Shown here piece by piece: positions 34,266 through 42,967 of a DNA stretch of 64,000 bases (position 1 is the first letter of the stretch; every line of letters starts with the position of its first letter). The position numbers and the translations under genes are program-made. The notes under the pieces are model-generated. The model was not told where the DNA came from and did not search any database. It saw nothing but the letters and a program-made list of their open reading frames with translations. The stretch is from JALZUU01 sp964441245 (GTDB lineage: Bacteria; Bacteroidota; Bacteroidia; Chitinophagales; Saprospiraceae): assembly GCA_964441245.1 (NCBI GenBank), contig CAYTVR010000002.1, positions 1 through 64,000 of the forward strand. The letters are read 5' to 3'.

Positions 34266-34778
34266 ATGATGAAAAATGTATTTTTATTGATTTGCTTCTT
34301 GGTAAGCACCAACTACTCTTTTGCACAAAGCAAAAATATCCAAAATTTTTACAACAAATATGCAGCTTATGAAAATGCCACAGACATCAATGTCCAAGGT
34401 TGGGTTTTAAAATTAGCTTCCGCTTTTTCTGAAGATGAAAAAGCACAAAAGACCCTTGATAAAATTACGCAACTTCGTATTTTAATAATGGAGGATGAAA
34501 ATCTAGTGAGCTATGATGATCGAAAAAAATTAATGCGCAGCTTGAAAAAAGACAAGTTTGAAGAATTTCTTCAAGTACGAGATGGTGGAGATAAAGTTGA
34601 TTTTTTTCTTCGAGAAGAAGGGGATCAGATCACCAATATATTGATGGTCGTCAATGGTAAAGATGGATTTGTATTGCTTAGTCTAGAAGGTTTGTTGAAT
34701 CTAGAAGATATCAAAGATCTAAATATTGATTTGGAAGGAAGCGAGCATTTAAAAAAATTACCCAAACATCGAGCATAA
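34266..34778 (+). CDS. DUF4252 secreted protein (copy 3)
   Basis: This 170-residue protein is started at ATG 34266 (MMKNVFLLICFLVSTNYSFAQ), with a clear leader. DUF4252 core: DINVQGWVLKLASAF, LRILIMEDENLVSYDDRKKLM, EFLQVRDGGDKVDFFLREEGDQITNILMVVNGKDGFVLLSLEG and LEDIKDLNID. Copies 2 and 3 are closer to each other in layout than to copy 1. It is the last gene of the sigma operon before a likely terminator at 34979. Confidence 0.9.
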   Translation: MMKNVFLLICFLVSTNYSFAQSKNIQNFYNKYAAYENATDINVQGWVLKLASAFSEDEKAQKTLDKITQLRILIMEDENLVSYDDRKKLMRSLKKDKFEEFLQVRDGGDKVDFFLREEGDQITNILMVVNGKDGFVLLSLEGLLNLEDIKDLNIDLEGSEHLKKLPKHRA

Positions 34779-34978
34779 ACGAACTGCCAAATTGAGTAGA
34801 AAGATCATTTTCTAGGTGCTATGATTTTATTGAAGTAAAATTCCTGAAATCGCTTGAGCTGTTTCCTTTATGTGAACCATTTTCCTCGTGGTAAAACTAA
34901 AATTAAACAGCTTCTATTTCTTTAACGAATATGATTTATTAGAATAAAAAGTAGACCAAGTCAATTGGTCCGCCCTAT

Positions 34979-35013
34979 AAAAGTCTTGTCTGCATCAGTC
35001 AAGGCTTTTTTTT
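34979..35013 (+). terminator. Rho-independent terminator of the DUF4252 operon
   Basis: AAAAGTCTTG (34979-34988) pairs with CAAGGCTTTT (35000-35009), one G-T wobble, followed by further T residues to 35013. Confidence 0.75.
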
Positions 35014-35043
35014 GTTTTGTAAACCTGAAACGATCATTTTTTG

Positions 35044-35063
35044 TTAAGTTTACATAAACTTAA
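35044..35063. promoter_or_regulatory. 20-bp perfect palindrome upstream of the BNR protein gene
   Basis: TTAAGTTTA, CA, TAAACTTAA: a 9-bp inverted pair with a 2-base centre, ending 14 bases before the ATG at 35078. The size and spacing fit a dimeric repressor site, or less likely a transcript-end hairpin. Confidence 0.4.
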
Positions 35064-35077
35064 AAGTATCCAATATT

Positions 35078-37972
35078 ATGAGAATCATCTCCTTACTATT
35101 TCTTTTCCAAATTTCATTTTACACATTTGCGCAAAGCCCACAACCTCCTGCAACTTCAGGCGAAGAACGAATAAAGTCTTTTGAACAACGAAAAAAATTA
35201 GCAGATAAATCACTCGTTAATACGATCCCTTTTCGAAATATCGGTCCAACGGTTTTTAGTGGTCGAGTAACGGATGTAGCAGTCAATCCCAAAGATCCAA
35301 GTATTTTTTATGCCGCTTATGCGTCTGGAGGTTTATGGAAAACAGAAAGTAATGGAGCCGCTTTTACTCCTGTTTTTGATAATGAAGTAGTGATGACCAT
35401 TGGTGATATTGCAGTTGATTGGGAACGAAATGTCATTTGGGTTGGTAGTGGTGAAAATAACTCAAGTCGGTCATCCTACTCAGGAGTTGGGCTTTTTAAA
35501 AGTACCGATGGTGGTAAAAATTGGGAACACAAAGGTTTGCCTGAAAGTCATCATATTGGTAGAATTATTTTACATCCAACTGATCCAAATACATTGTGGG
35601 TTGCGGTATTAGGGCATTTATATTCTCCCAATAAGGAAAGAGGTATTTATAAAACAACAGATGGTGGAACGACCTGGGAGCAAGTTCTTTTTGTCAATGA
35701 AAATGCGGGTGCCATTGACTTGTTAATCGATCCTACTGATCCGAATACCTTGTATGCTTCGACTTGGCATAGAGAACGTCGGTCTTGGAATTTTGTAGAA
35801 TCTGGAATTGGATCTGGGATTTATAAAAGTACAGATGGAGGAAATAACTGGTCAAAAATGAGTGGCGCAAAAAGTGGTTTCCCAGACGGAGCCGGAGCCG
35901 GTCGAATTGGTTTGGCGATTACGCAAAAAAATAATCAGACTTTTTTATATGCAATCATTGATAATTATTTTCGTAGACCTGAAGATAAACAAAAGGAGAA
36001 ATCTGAAGCTTTGACAAAAAATGATTTTCGAGAAATGTCAAGCAAAACTTTATTGGAAATAGAGGATAAAGAATTAGACGATTTTTTAAGAGCTAATGGT
36101 TTTCCAAAAAAGTATACTGCCAAGAAAGTGAAAAAAATGGTTAAGAAAGAAAAAATTACTCCATTGACTTTGGTAGAATATTTAGAAGATGCCAATTCAT
36201 TGTTATTTGATACACCCGTGATTGGCGCAGAGGTATATAGTTCGGCTGATGGTGGAAAAACATGGCAACGAACCCATGGAGATTTTCTGGATGATGTGTA
36301 TTATTCCTATGGATATTATTTTGGCCAAGTTCGAGTAGCACCCACCAATCCTGATAAAATTTATATTTATGGCGTCCCGATTCTGATGTCAGAAGATGGT
36401 GGAAAAACATTCAAAAAAATTGGTGGTCCGAATGTTCATGTAGATCATCATGCACTTTGGGTGGACCCCAAACGAGATGGACATTTGATCCTAGGAAACG
36501 ATGGAGGCATCCATGTGTCTTATGACGATGGAACGAGTTGGAACAAATGCAATTCAATACCTGTTGGTCAATTTTATTCCGTTGCAGTGGATATGGAAAA
36601 ACCCTATAACGTCTATGGTGGTTTGCAGGACAATGGTGTTTGGCGAGGCCCTAGCACTTATCAGGAAGGGAAAGCTTGGCACAACTCTGGCCACTATCCA
36701 TATCAATCGATCATGGGTGGAGATGGGATGCATGTAGCGATAGATACCAGAGATAATAACATTGTTTACACAGGTTTTCAGTTTGGTAATTATTTTAGGA
36801 TTAATCAAAAAACAGAAAAGACAGAATACATTACTCCCAAGCAAGAATTAGGCGAACGTCCATTCCGTTGGAATTGGCAAGCTCCCATTCATCTTTCGAT
36901 TCACAATCAAGATATTTTGTACATGGGGTCAAATAAGTTACATCGCTCTTTTAATCAAGGGAAGGATTTTGAATTGATTTCAAAAGACCTCACTACTGGC
37001 GGTAAAAAAGGGGACGTGGCTTTTTCAACTCTAACTGCTATTCACGAATCACCTTTAAAATTTGGTTTGTTGTATGTAGGGACAGATGATGGTTTAGTCC
37101 ACGTGACCGAAGATGGCGGAAATACTTGGCAACAAATCACGGAGGGATTACCTCAAGACATGTGGGTAACAAGAATTCAAGCTTCGGCACACGATGAGTC
37201 TGTCGTTTATTTAAGTATGAATGGTTATCGTTGGGATGATTTTAATAGCTATATTTATCGTTCCGATGATTATGGGAAAACTTGGATTGTGATAGGAAAA
37301 GATTTACCCTTGGAGCCAGTAAACGTGATTAAAGAAGATCCAGAAAACGAACACCTTATTTATGTCGGAACCGATCATGGATTATATATTTCTTTAAATA
37401 AGGGCACATCTTTTATGTTGATGGATAAAGATTTGCCAGCGGTGGCTGTTCATGATTTGGTGATTCATCCAAGAGATCATGATCTGGTGATCGGGACCCA
37501 CGGACGATCTTTTTATGTTGCTGATGTTAGCCAATTACAAAAACTTGATCCAGAAGCATTGGATAAGAATTTGCTTGCTTTTGATTTGAAAAAAATGAGG
37601 TATCAGAGGGATTGGGGGAGTCGATCTTATACTTGGGCAAAAGAAATCAGTACGCCTGATTTTCAAATTCCTTTCTATTCAAAAACAGTTGGTAACATGG
37701 GGATTGCGATCAAAACAAAAAAAGGAATGATTTTAAAACAATGGAAAATTAACGCAAAAGCAGGTATCAATTATGAGGATTATGATTTGACCCTTACGGA
37801 AAATCAGGTAACAGGATATGAACAATTTTTAAACAAAGAAAAAAAGAAAGGAGACCCCAAAATAAAAGTAAAAAAAGCTAAAAACGATTTGTACTATTTA
37901 CACTCAGGCACTTATGAAATAGAATTGTCAAAAGACGGAGAGACCGAAACTAAAGAGCTGATTATCGAATAG
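35078..37972 (+). CDS. Secreted VPS10/BNR-repeat beta-propeller protein
   Basis: This is a 964-residue protein. The signal peptide ends at FAQ (residues 1-19). The body is built from Asp-box/BNR blades: FKSTDGGKNWEHKG, YKTTDGGTTWEQVL, YKSTDGGNNWSKMS, SSADGGKTWQRT, VSYDDGTSWNKC, TEDGGNTWQQIT, RSDDYGKTW. The propellers are of the sortilin (VPS10)/YCF48 type; such Bacteroidota proteins are often labelled glycosyl hydrolase, but no catalytic residues are shown. A charged insertion (about 300-370, Lys/Glu-rich) interrupts the first propeller. There is no T9SS tail. A perfect palindrome lies just upstream of the start. Confidence 0.88.
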   Translation: MRIISLLFLFQISFYTFAQSPQPPATSGEERIKSFEQRKKLADKSLVNTIPFRNIGPTVFSGRVTDVAVNPKDPSIFYAAYASGGLWKTESNGAAFTPVFDNEVVMTIGDIAVDWERNVIWVGSGENNSSRSSYSGVGLFKSTDGGKNWEHKGLPESHHIGRIILHPTDPNTLWVAVLGHLYSPNKERGIYKTTDGGTTWEQVLFVNENAGAIDLLIDPTDPNTLYASTWHRERRSWNFVESGIGSGIYKSTDGGNNWSKMSGAKSGFPDGAGAGRIGLAITQKNNQTFLYAIIDNYFRRPEDKQKEKSEALTKNDFREMSSKTLLEIEDKELDDFLRANGFPKKYTAKKVKKMVKKEKITPLTLVEYLEDANSLLFDTPVIGAEVYSSADGGKTWQRTHGDFLDDVYYSYGYYFGQVRVAPTNPDKIYIYGVPILMSEDGGKTFKKIGGPNVHVDHHALWVDPKRDGHLILGNDGGIHVSYDDGTSWNKCNSIPVGQFYSVAVDMEKPYNVYGGLQDNGVWRGPSTYQEGKAWHNSGHYPYQSIMGGDGMHVAIDTRDNNIVYTGFQFGNYFRINQKTEKTEYITPKQELGERPFRWNWQAPIHLSIHNQDILYMGSNKLHRSFNQGKDFELISKDLTTGGKKGDVAFSTLTAIHESPLKFGLLYVGTDDGLVHVTEDGGNTWQQITEGLPQDMWVTRIQASAHDESVVYLSMNGYRWDDFNSYIYRSDDYGKTWIVIGKDLPLEPVNVIKEDPENEHLIYVGTDHGLYISLNKGTSFMLMDKDLPAVAVHDLVIHPRDHDLVIGTHGRSFYVADVSQLQKLDPEALDKNLLAFDLKKMRYQRDWGSRSYTWAKEISTPDFQIPFYSKTVGNMGIAIKTKKGMILKQWKINAKAGINYEDYDLTLTENQVTGYEQFLNKEKKKGDPKIKVKKAKNDLYYLHSGTYEIELSKDGETETKELIIE

Positions 37973-38063
37973 CGTTTTTAATAAAAAGGGATGAGTGAAA
38001 ACTTAGAAATAAAAATAATTATCCCTTTGTAACGGAACTAAATTTTAAAAAAATATCAAGAAA

Positions 38064-38489
38064 ATGATGGAAATACCACTTAGCTTTTTAAAAGAAATAG
38101 CCAATCAATTTATATTTATTAGTGTTTTTCTTGGTGGAATATCAGCTTCTATTTTAGGGACATTGATTGTATCAAAAAATGACAGCCGAATAGTCAAGTT
38201 TTTAATGTTGGGCACTTCTTTATCTGCGTTGTCATTTATTGTGGCTGTTTTTGCATTCACAAAAGTAATGATCCTTTCTACGCCAGGATACCCTTTAGAA
38301 GTGGATATGAATACAACCATACAAGATAGAGCCATTGGAGGTATTGCATATGGAGTTGGCATATTTTCTTTGATATTTGTAATAGGATTGTCTGGTTGGA
38401 TGAGTTCAAAAGGGCTAGGAATAATGACGAGTATCATGGGGATCATCTCCTTTATTTTAATTTTAATGACGATGATAGAATCAGGTTAG
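38064..38489 (+). CDS. Small four-TM membrane protein, unknown
   Basis: This is a 141-residue protein with four hydrophobic segments (about 13-33, 43-65, 92-110, 117-137) and short loops; LEVDMNTTIQDRAIGGIAYG is the only longer polar stretch. I recognise no family. It is downstream of the BNR gene by 90 bases, on the same strand, but no evidence ties the two. Confidence 0.65.
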   Translation: MMEIPLSFLKEIANQFIFISVFLGGISASILGTLIVSKNDSRIVKFLMLGTSLSALSFIVAVFAFTKVMILSTPGYPLEVDMNTTIQDRAIGGIAYGVGIFSLIFVIGLSGWMSSKGLGIMTSIMGIISFILILMTMIESG

Positions 38490-38562
38490 AGAAAAACTGA
38501 TGACCCCATGAAGGAACAGAACCAAACAAAACGCTTTTCTACACTAAAAACAATTTATATCA

Positions 38563-41397
38563 TTATTCAGCCTTCTCTCCGTTGAGTACTTGACCAGGTG
38601 TTAAAGAATAGGTTGCTTTAAAACATTTAAAGAAATAATTAGGATTGCTAAAGCCTACTTGAAAAGCAATCTCAGATGCATTCCCTGCGGATTGCTCCAA
38701 CAATTGATAAGCTCTTTTGAGTCGAATATTTCTCAAAAAGATACTAGCACTTTGTCCAGTCAGTGCTTTTAATTTTCTATGTAACTGGCTACGACTCATA
38801 CCAATAGATTTACTCATTTCTTCAACGGCAAAATTTTCATTGCTCATGTTTTCTTCAATAATGGCTAGTAGGTTTTCTAAAAAGATTTGATCTACTGAAT
38901 TGACTGTAATGTCTTTTGGACTTATATATTTTGATTGAGAAAATTTCGCACGGAGTTGTTTTCTTTGTGTAATTAAATTCGAAACACGTATCCGTAATTC
39001 TTCACTGTCAAAAGGCTTGATTAGATAATCATCAGCTTGTTTTTTTAAACCGTGTAATTTATTTTCTGGTGTAGATTTAGCGGTCAATAATATAATAGGA
39101 ATATGAGCACTTCGTTCATCTTTTTTGATTCGTTCACACAAATCATAGCCATTCATTCCAGGCATCATAACATCACTGATGATTAAATCTGGTATCCGTT
39201 CCATGGCCATTTCTTCGCCTTCCATTCCATTGGCTGCTTCTAAAATTTGATAATCTGATTGAAATTGTTGAACGATATAATCTCTTAGGTCTTGATGGTC
39301 TTCTACAATTAAAAGAATCGGTTTTTCTGAAACTTCATTTTCAGTATCTGTGGATGAAATGGGAGGAGTAAGGATCGCATTTTTTTCACCAATAAGATGA
39401 ACTGTTTTTTTCATTGGATCCAATTCAAGAGGGGCATGAGTTGGATGGACAATCTCGGATTTTTTAAGATGATCTTTCCCAAGAGGTAATTGAATGATGA
39501 CCTGAGTTCCTTTGCCCTCTTGACTTTTGGCAGCAACACTTCCATGGTGTAGTTCCACTAATTCTTTTACCAATGACAAGCCGATTCCAGTTCCTTCAAA
39601 AGAACGGGTTTCAGAATCATCCGCTTGATAAAAGCGATCGAAAATAAATGGGAGTTTATCCGCAGGAATTCCAGTCCCCGTATCTTTTATATGAATTTCA
39701 GCATGTTGATTTCTTTTTAGTAGAAATACGGATATGCTACCTCCTGCATCCGTAAATTTTAATGCATTGGCCAATAAATTGGAAATGATTTTTTCAACTT
39801 TGTCAGGATCGACATAAACTGCTAATTCGTTTGTTTCGCTCGTGAAATTTAAATTAATTTTTCTTTGGGCAGCCAAACCTTTGAAAGAGTCAACAATAAC
39901 TGAAAGACTTAGTTTCAAGTCTCTCGCTTGCGCTTTCAAAGGAAGTTTACCTGCTTCTAACTTCCCAAGATCTAACATCTGATTGACCAAGTGAAGCATT
40001 CGCTCTGCGTTCTTGGAGGCGATCTTTATCAACTTTTGTTCTTTTGGCTGATTTTTTAAATTTTTCAATTGATTTAAAGGATCCAAAATTAGACTCAAGG
40101 GCGTACGTAATTCATGAGAAATATTAGTAAAATAACGCGTCTTTAATTGATCGAGTTTTTCTAAATTTCTAGCTTCTTTTTTTTGAAGTTTAAATTTATA
40201 TCGATTCCAAATGAAAAACACACCAAGCAAGGCTAAAATAAAAGAGCCCCATCCAATCAGACCTTGAATACGGTTTTGTTGAAGCTGTAATGCTAATTCT
40301 TGATTTTTTAATTGTAATTCTTGATTCGCGAGTGCTTCTTCTTTTTGTGCCGTTTTATATTTTAATTCAAGCTCCGCAATGACTTCTACTCGTTTGAGTA
40401 TTTCTACAGAATCTCGAATACTATTTGATATTGTCAAATTCTCGGCAGCTTCTTTGTAATTCCCTAAGGCTTTATTAATGTCTCCGGCGGCTTGCGTTAC
40501 ATTAAAAAGCGCATAAATATTTTCTCCATTTTTAGCGATATCGTAAGCTTCTTCAATATAAATCTTGGCAGCTTTCAAATTTCCTTTATTTTGATTTAGT
40601 TCAGCTAAAACATGTAGTGAATGAACAATTCTGCTTGGGATATTGCCTTTTCGTAATATTTCTAATGCTTTGAAGACATACTCTTCTGCAATTTGGTATT
40701 GCTTTTTAGAGATATAAATTTCTCCAAGTTTATTATACACTATAGCCCGTTCACTTTCGTTTAAACCTTCTTCACATTCAACTGAAAGCAATTGTTGATA
40801 ATGTGCTATAGCAGTTTGGTTACCCTCTTCCGTAAACATTCTACTATAAACATCAGCCAAGCTAAGAAGATAACTCCTACACCATGGTCCTTTCATTGAT
40901 AATTTATCATACAATGCGCCCGCTTTTTCTAAATATTCTATGGCAGGTTCAAATTGTCCTTGTAAACTAAAATAATCGCCTAAATACCATAGATATCGAG
41001 CTTGTAGTTTTTCCATATTCAAGGAATCAGCAGCATTCATCCCTTGTAAATAATATTGGAAAGCTATTTTACTTTCACCACTCATGTTGTGCGCATAACC
41101 TAGACTACCAAAAGATCTCACCCAAGTTATAGAGTCTCCGGTGGCTTGCCCCACCTCAAATGCGTTTTTCAGAATAGGAATAGCAGAGGAAAAATTTTCG
41201 TAAATTATATTATGGTTGCCTAATTGTAGATAGGCATTAGCCAAACCTTCACCACTTTTTTTACTAAGCTCGACGTTGTTGCTTAAGCTATCAAGAAGGG
41301 AGGAAGCATTAGATTGGGAATACGCAACAAGTGAAAGAAATAAAAGGGTGTAAATTAATAACCTTTTTGTAAAGTTACTTGGGAGGATGAGAAACAT
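38563..41397 (-). CDS. TPR hybrid histidine kinase-response regulator with AraC output
   Basis: This is a 944-residue one-protein two-component system. A signal sequence (residues 1-27, VAYSQ) and TPR repeats (about 30-345) form the periplasmic sensor. One membrane helix (about 375-395, GWGSFILALLGVFFIW) is followed by a HisKA domain with His428 (FTNISHELRTPL), and an ATPase domain with NALKF, DTGTGIP and GTGIGLSLVKEL. A receiver domain (about 690-810) has Asp742 (SDVMMPGM) and Lys (LIKPFD). It ends with an AraC-type HTH (about 850-940, SEIAFQVGFSNPNYFFKCFK). Bacteroidota hybrid systems of this kind usually regulate neighbouring genes, but the target here is not evident. Confidence 0.95.
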   Translation of the reverse strand: MFLILPSNFTKRLLIYTLLFLSLVAYSQSNASSLLDSLSNNVELSKKSGEGLANAYLQLGNHNIIYENFSSAIPILKNAFEVGQATGDSITWVRSFGSLGYAHNMSGESKIAFQYYLQGMNAADSLNMEKLQARYLWYLGDYFSLQGQFEPAIEYLEKAGALYDKLSMKGPWCRSYLLSLADVYSRMFTEEGNQTAIAHYQQLLSVECEEGLNESERAIVYNKLGEIYISKKQYQIAEEYVFKALEILRKGNIPSRIVHSLHVLAELNQNKGNLKAAKIYIEEAYDIAKNGENIYALFNVTQAAGDINKALGNYKEAAENLTISNSIRDSVEILKRVEVIAELELKYKTAQKEEALANQELQLKNQELALQLQQNRIQGLIGWGSFILALLGVFFIWNRYKFKLQKKEARNLEKLDQLKTRYFTNISHELRTPLSLILDPLNQLKNLKNQPKEQKLIKIASKNAERMLHLVNQMLDLGKLEAGKLPLKAQARDLKLSLSVIVDSFKGLAAQRKINLNFTSETNELAVYVDPDKVEKIISNLLANALKFTDAGGSISVFLLKRNQHAEIHIKDTGTGIPADKLPFIFDRFYQADDSETRSFEGTGIGLSLVKELVELHHGSVAAKSQEGKGTQVIIQLPLGKDHLKKSEIVHPTHAPLELDPMKKTVHLIGEKNAILTPPISSTDTENEVSEKPILLIVEDHQDLRDYIVQQFQSDYQILEAANGMEGEEMAMERIPDLIISDVMMPGMNGYDLCERIKKDERSAHIPIILLTAKSTPENKLHGLKKQADDYLIKPFDSEELRIRVSNLITQRKQLRAKFSQSKYISPKDITVNSVDQIFLENLLAIIEENMSNENFAVEEMSKSIGMSRSQLHRKLKALTGQSASIFLRNIRLKRAYQLLEQSAGNASEIAFQVGFSNPNYFFKCFKATYSLTPGQVLNGEKAE

Positions 41398-41756
41398 GGT
41401 TTAGTGTCTTTTAATTATCTCAATACTTTATGAAAAATAAATATAATATTATATTAGTGTAAATGATAATATAGACTTCTTTTTATATTGACTTTTTTAT
41501 TCAAAAGTTACAGGGATTTTTTTTTCAAATTCCTTTGTACAAAATGCTTGTATCAATTTTTTGCAATGGGTTGCCAAGACTCTACATTATTGTATCATAT
41601 CTCTATAATATTGTTTCATTTCTCTTTGTTTTCAATAAAATGCTCTATTTCTCCTCCATGTTTTGGTATTAATTTTGGCCTTTTCTCCATAGAAAATATC
41701 TACTCTTAAAATGATTCTTTTATTGTTTTATAGTAGTTTTTTTAAACTCCGAAAAA
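41398..41756. other. Intergenic region, nothing recognised
   Basis: This is 359 bases between the hybrid regulator (minus) and the truncated gene (plus). It is T-rich. No hairpin or consensus promoter is clear. Confidence 0.4.
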
Positions 41757-41951
41757 ATGAAAATGATGAAAAGATTAATTTTTACATGCGCCATGATGGC
41801 CAACCTATTTAGTCAAAATAATTCCCAACTCAGCATCCAAGGCGTACTCCGAAGTGCCAATGGAACTGCTGTAGAAAATGGCCAATATTTTGCAAATGTT
41901 AAGCTTGGACACCGAATTTTTAAGCGATCATTTGTGATCGCTAGATATTGA
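41757..41951 (+). pseudogene. Truncated N-terminal fragment of a secreted protein
   Basis: This 64-residue frame starts with a signal peptide (MKMMKRLIFTCAMMANLFSQN) and then QLSIQGVLRSANGTAVENGQY, the usual mature start of long secreted Bacteroidota proteins. After about residue 47 the sequence changes character and stops within the 3' end of the opposite gene. The last part overlaps a perfect hairpin (41923-41942). It looks like the 5' stump of a once longer gene. Confidence 0.65.
41923..41942. other. Perfect hairpin at a gene junction
   Basis: AGCGATCA (41923-41930), TTTG, TGATCGCT (41935-41942): an 8-bp stem overlapping the stop codon of the UbiA-like gene and the tail of the truncated gene. 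There is no T tract on either side. It may mark a recombination junction. Confidence 0.5.
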
Positions 41952-42792
41952 AACACAACCAAACAAAAAGGAATTGTAAAACCATCGTACCATCCATCAA
42001 TCCCGAATAAAAATAATCATGTCTTTTAGGATCGGAGAAGCCAACTATTATGGAAGTAGATAAAAAGGAAAGGAATAAACCAATGAGAACGGATTTAGTA
42101 TAAATACCATTTTGAAATAAATATAAGGCAATTAAAAAGGCGAAGACCAAACAAAATATAGCGAGGTATTTAGTTTTAGAAACACCTATTTGCGCGGGAA
42201 TAGTATTGACCTCAGAATGCTTATCTACTTTTAGATCTCGAATATCAAAAGGTAGCGTAATCGCAAAAATGAATAATGCTCTCTCCAAAATCATCAAGAG
42301 TAGATTTTTATCAAAATTCATTTCATACTCTAAGGCTGGCAATAAAACCGTTACCCATGCCCAAACAATAGCGACCATAAAAATTTTGATGTGATTGACA
42401 TCTCTCAATCGACGATTTGTACCCAAAAATGGAATCACATAAGCTAGAGATACGATGGCAGGAATGAATAAAGCAAGTTGCACCGCTCGTGACAAATAGA
42501 AAAAACAAATTAGACTACCCGTGAAACCAATCAATGCATAAATGCGAATGTGTTGTTTGAATGTAGAAATAACGCCATATCGTTCTACTTGAAAATATTC
42601 ATGTAGTTTAGAAATACCAACAATCCGATGTGCAGCGTACAAAAAAAGAGTTGCAAAGAATGCAAAGAGGACCAATACATCTAAAGTCAATGGAATGTCT
42701 AAAATCAATTGCATCTGAAAACAAAGCGCCAAGGCACAACAAGCAATCCAAAAATTACCATAAAGAATCAGATTAATTATTTTTTTAATCAT
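41941..42792 (-). CDS. UbiA-like polytopic membrane prenyltransferase homologue
   Basis: This 283-residue protein is started at the ATG at 42792 (MIKKIINLILYGNFW); a TTG 12 bases upstream is less likely. It has eight to nine transmembrane helices. The second aspartate motif of UbiA enzymes is visible as LPFDIRDLKVDKHSEVNT (about 182-199). The first Asp-rich motif (NDxxDxxxD) is not: the matching place reads LYAAHRIVGISK. It is probably a divergent UbiA-family member with unknown substrate. Known members attach prenyl chains to aromatic acceptors in quinone or pigment synthesis. Confidence 0.78.
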   Translation of the reverse strand: MIKKIINLILYGNFWIACCALALCFQMQLILDIPLTLDVLVLFAFFATLFLYAAHRIVGISKLHEYFQVERYGVISTFKQHIRIYALIGFTGSLICFFYLSRAVQLALFIPAIVSLAYVIPFLGTNRRLRDVNHIKIFMVAIVWAWVTVLLPALEYEMNFDKNLLLMILERALFIFAITLPFDIRDLKVDKHSEVNTIPAQIGVSKTKYLAIFCLVFAFLIALYLFQNGIYTKSVLIGLFLSFLSTSIIVGFSDPKRHDYFYSGLMDGTMVLQFLFVWLCFNI

Positions 42793-42809
42793 GGTCAATT
42801 TCAAGTGCA

Positions 42810-42965
42810 GTCATTGAATGAATGAATTTTGAATAATTGAATGACCCTTATTACGCGATACTCATGAAAGCGGAAACATTCAACAATAAAAATTCAGCTA
42901 TTCAATTATTACGAGATACTCGCGACTCAAATCGGGACTGGCATTCAATTATTCAACAACCCTTG
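42810..42965. repeat. ATTCAATTATTC word repeats between genes
   Basis: The spacer contains repeated short words on the theme ATTCAATTATTCAAC / TGAATAATTGAATG, plus two similar strings (TTACGCGATACTC at 42851 and TTACGAGATACTC at 42909). Similar words occur at 57190-57295. Confidence 0.5.
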
Positions 42966-42967
42966 TA

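Larger units (their letters stand above)
34779..35077. other. Intergenic region with terminator and palindrome
   Basis: This is 299 bases holding the terminator at 34979-35013 and a perfect palindrome at 35044-35063 just ahead of the BNR gene. There is no other feature. Confidence 0.55.
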
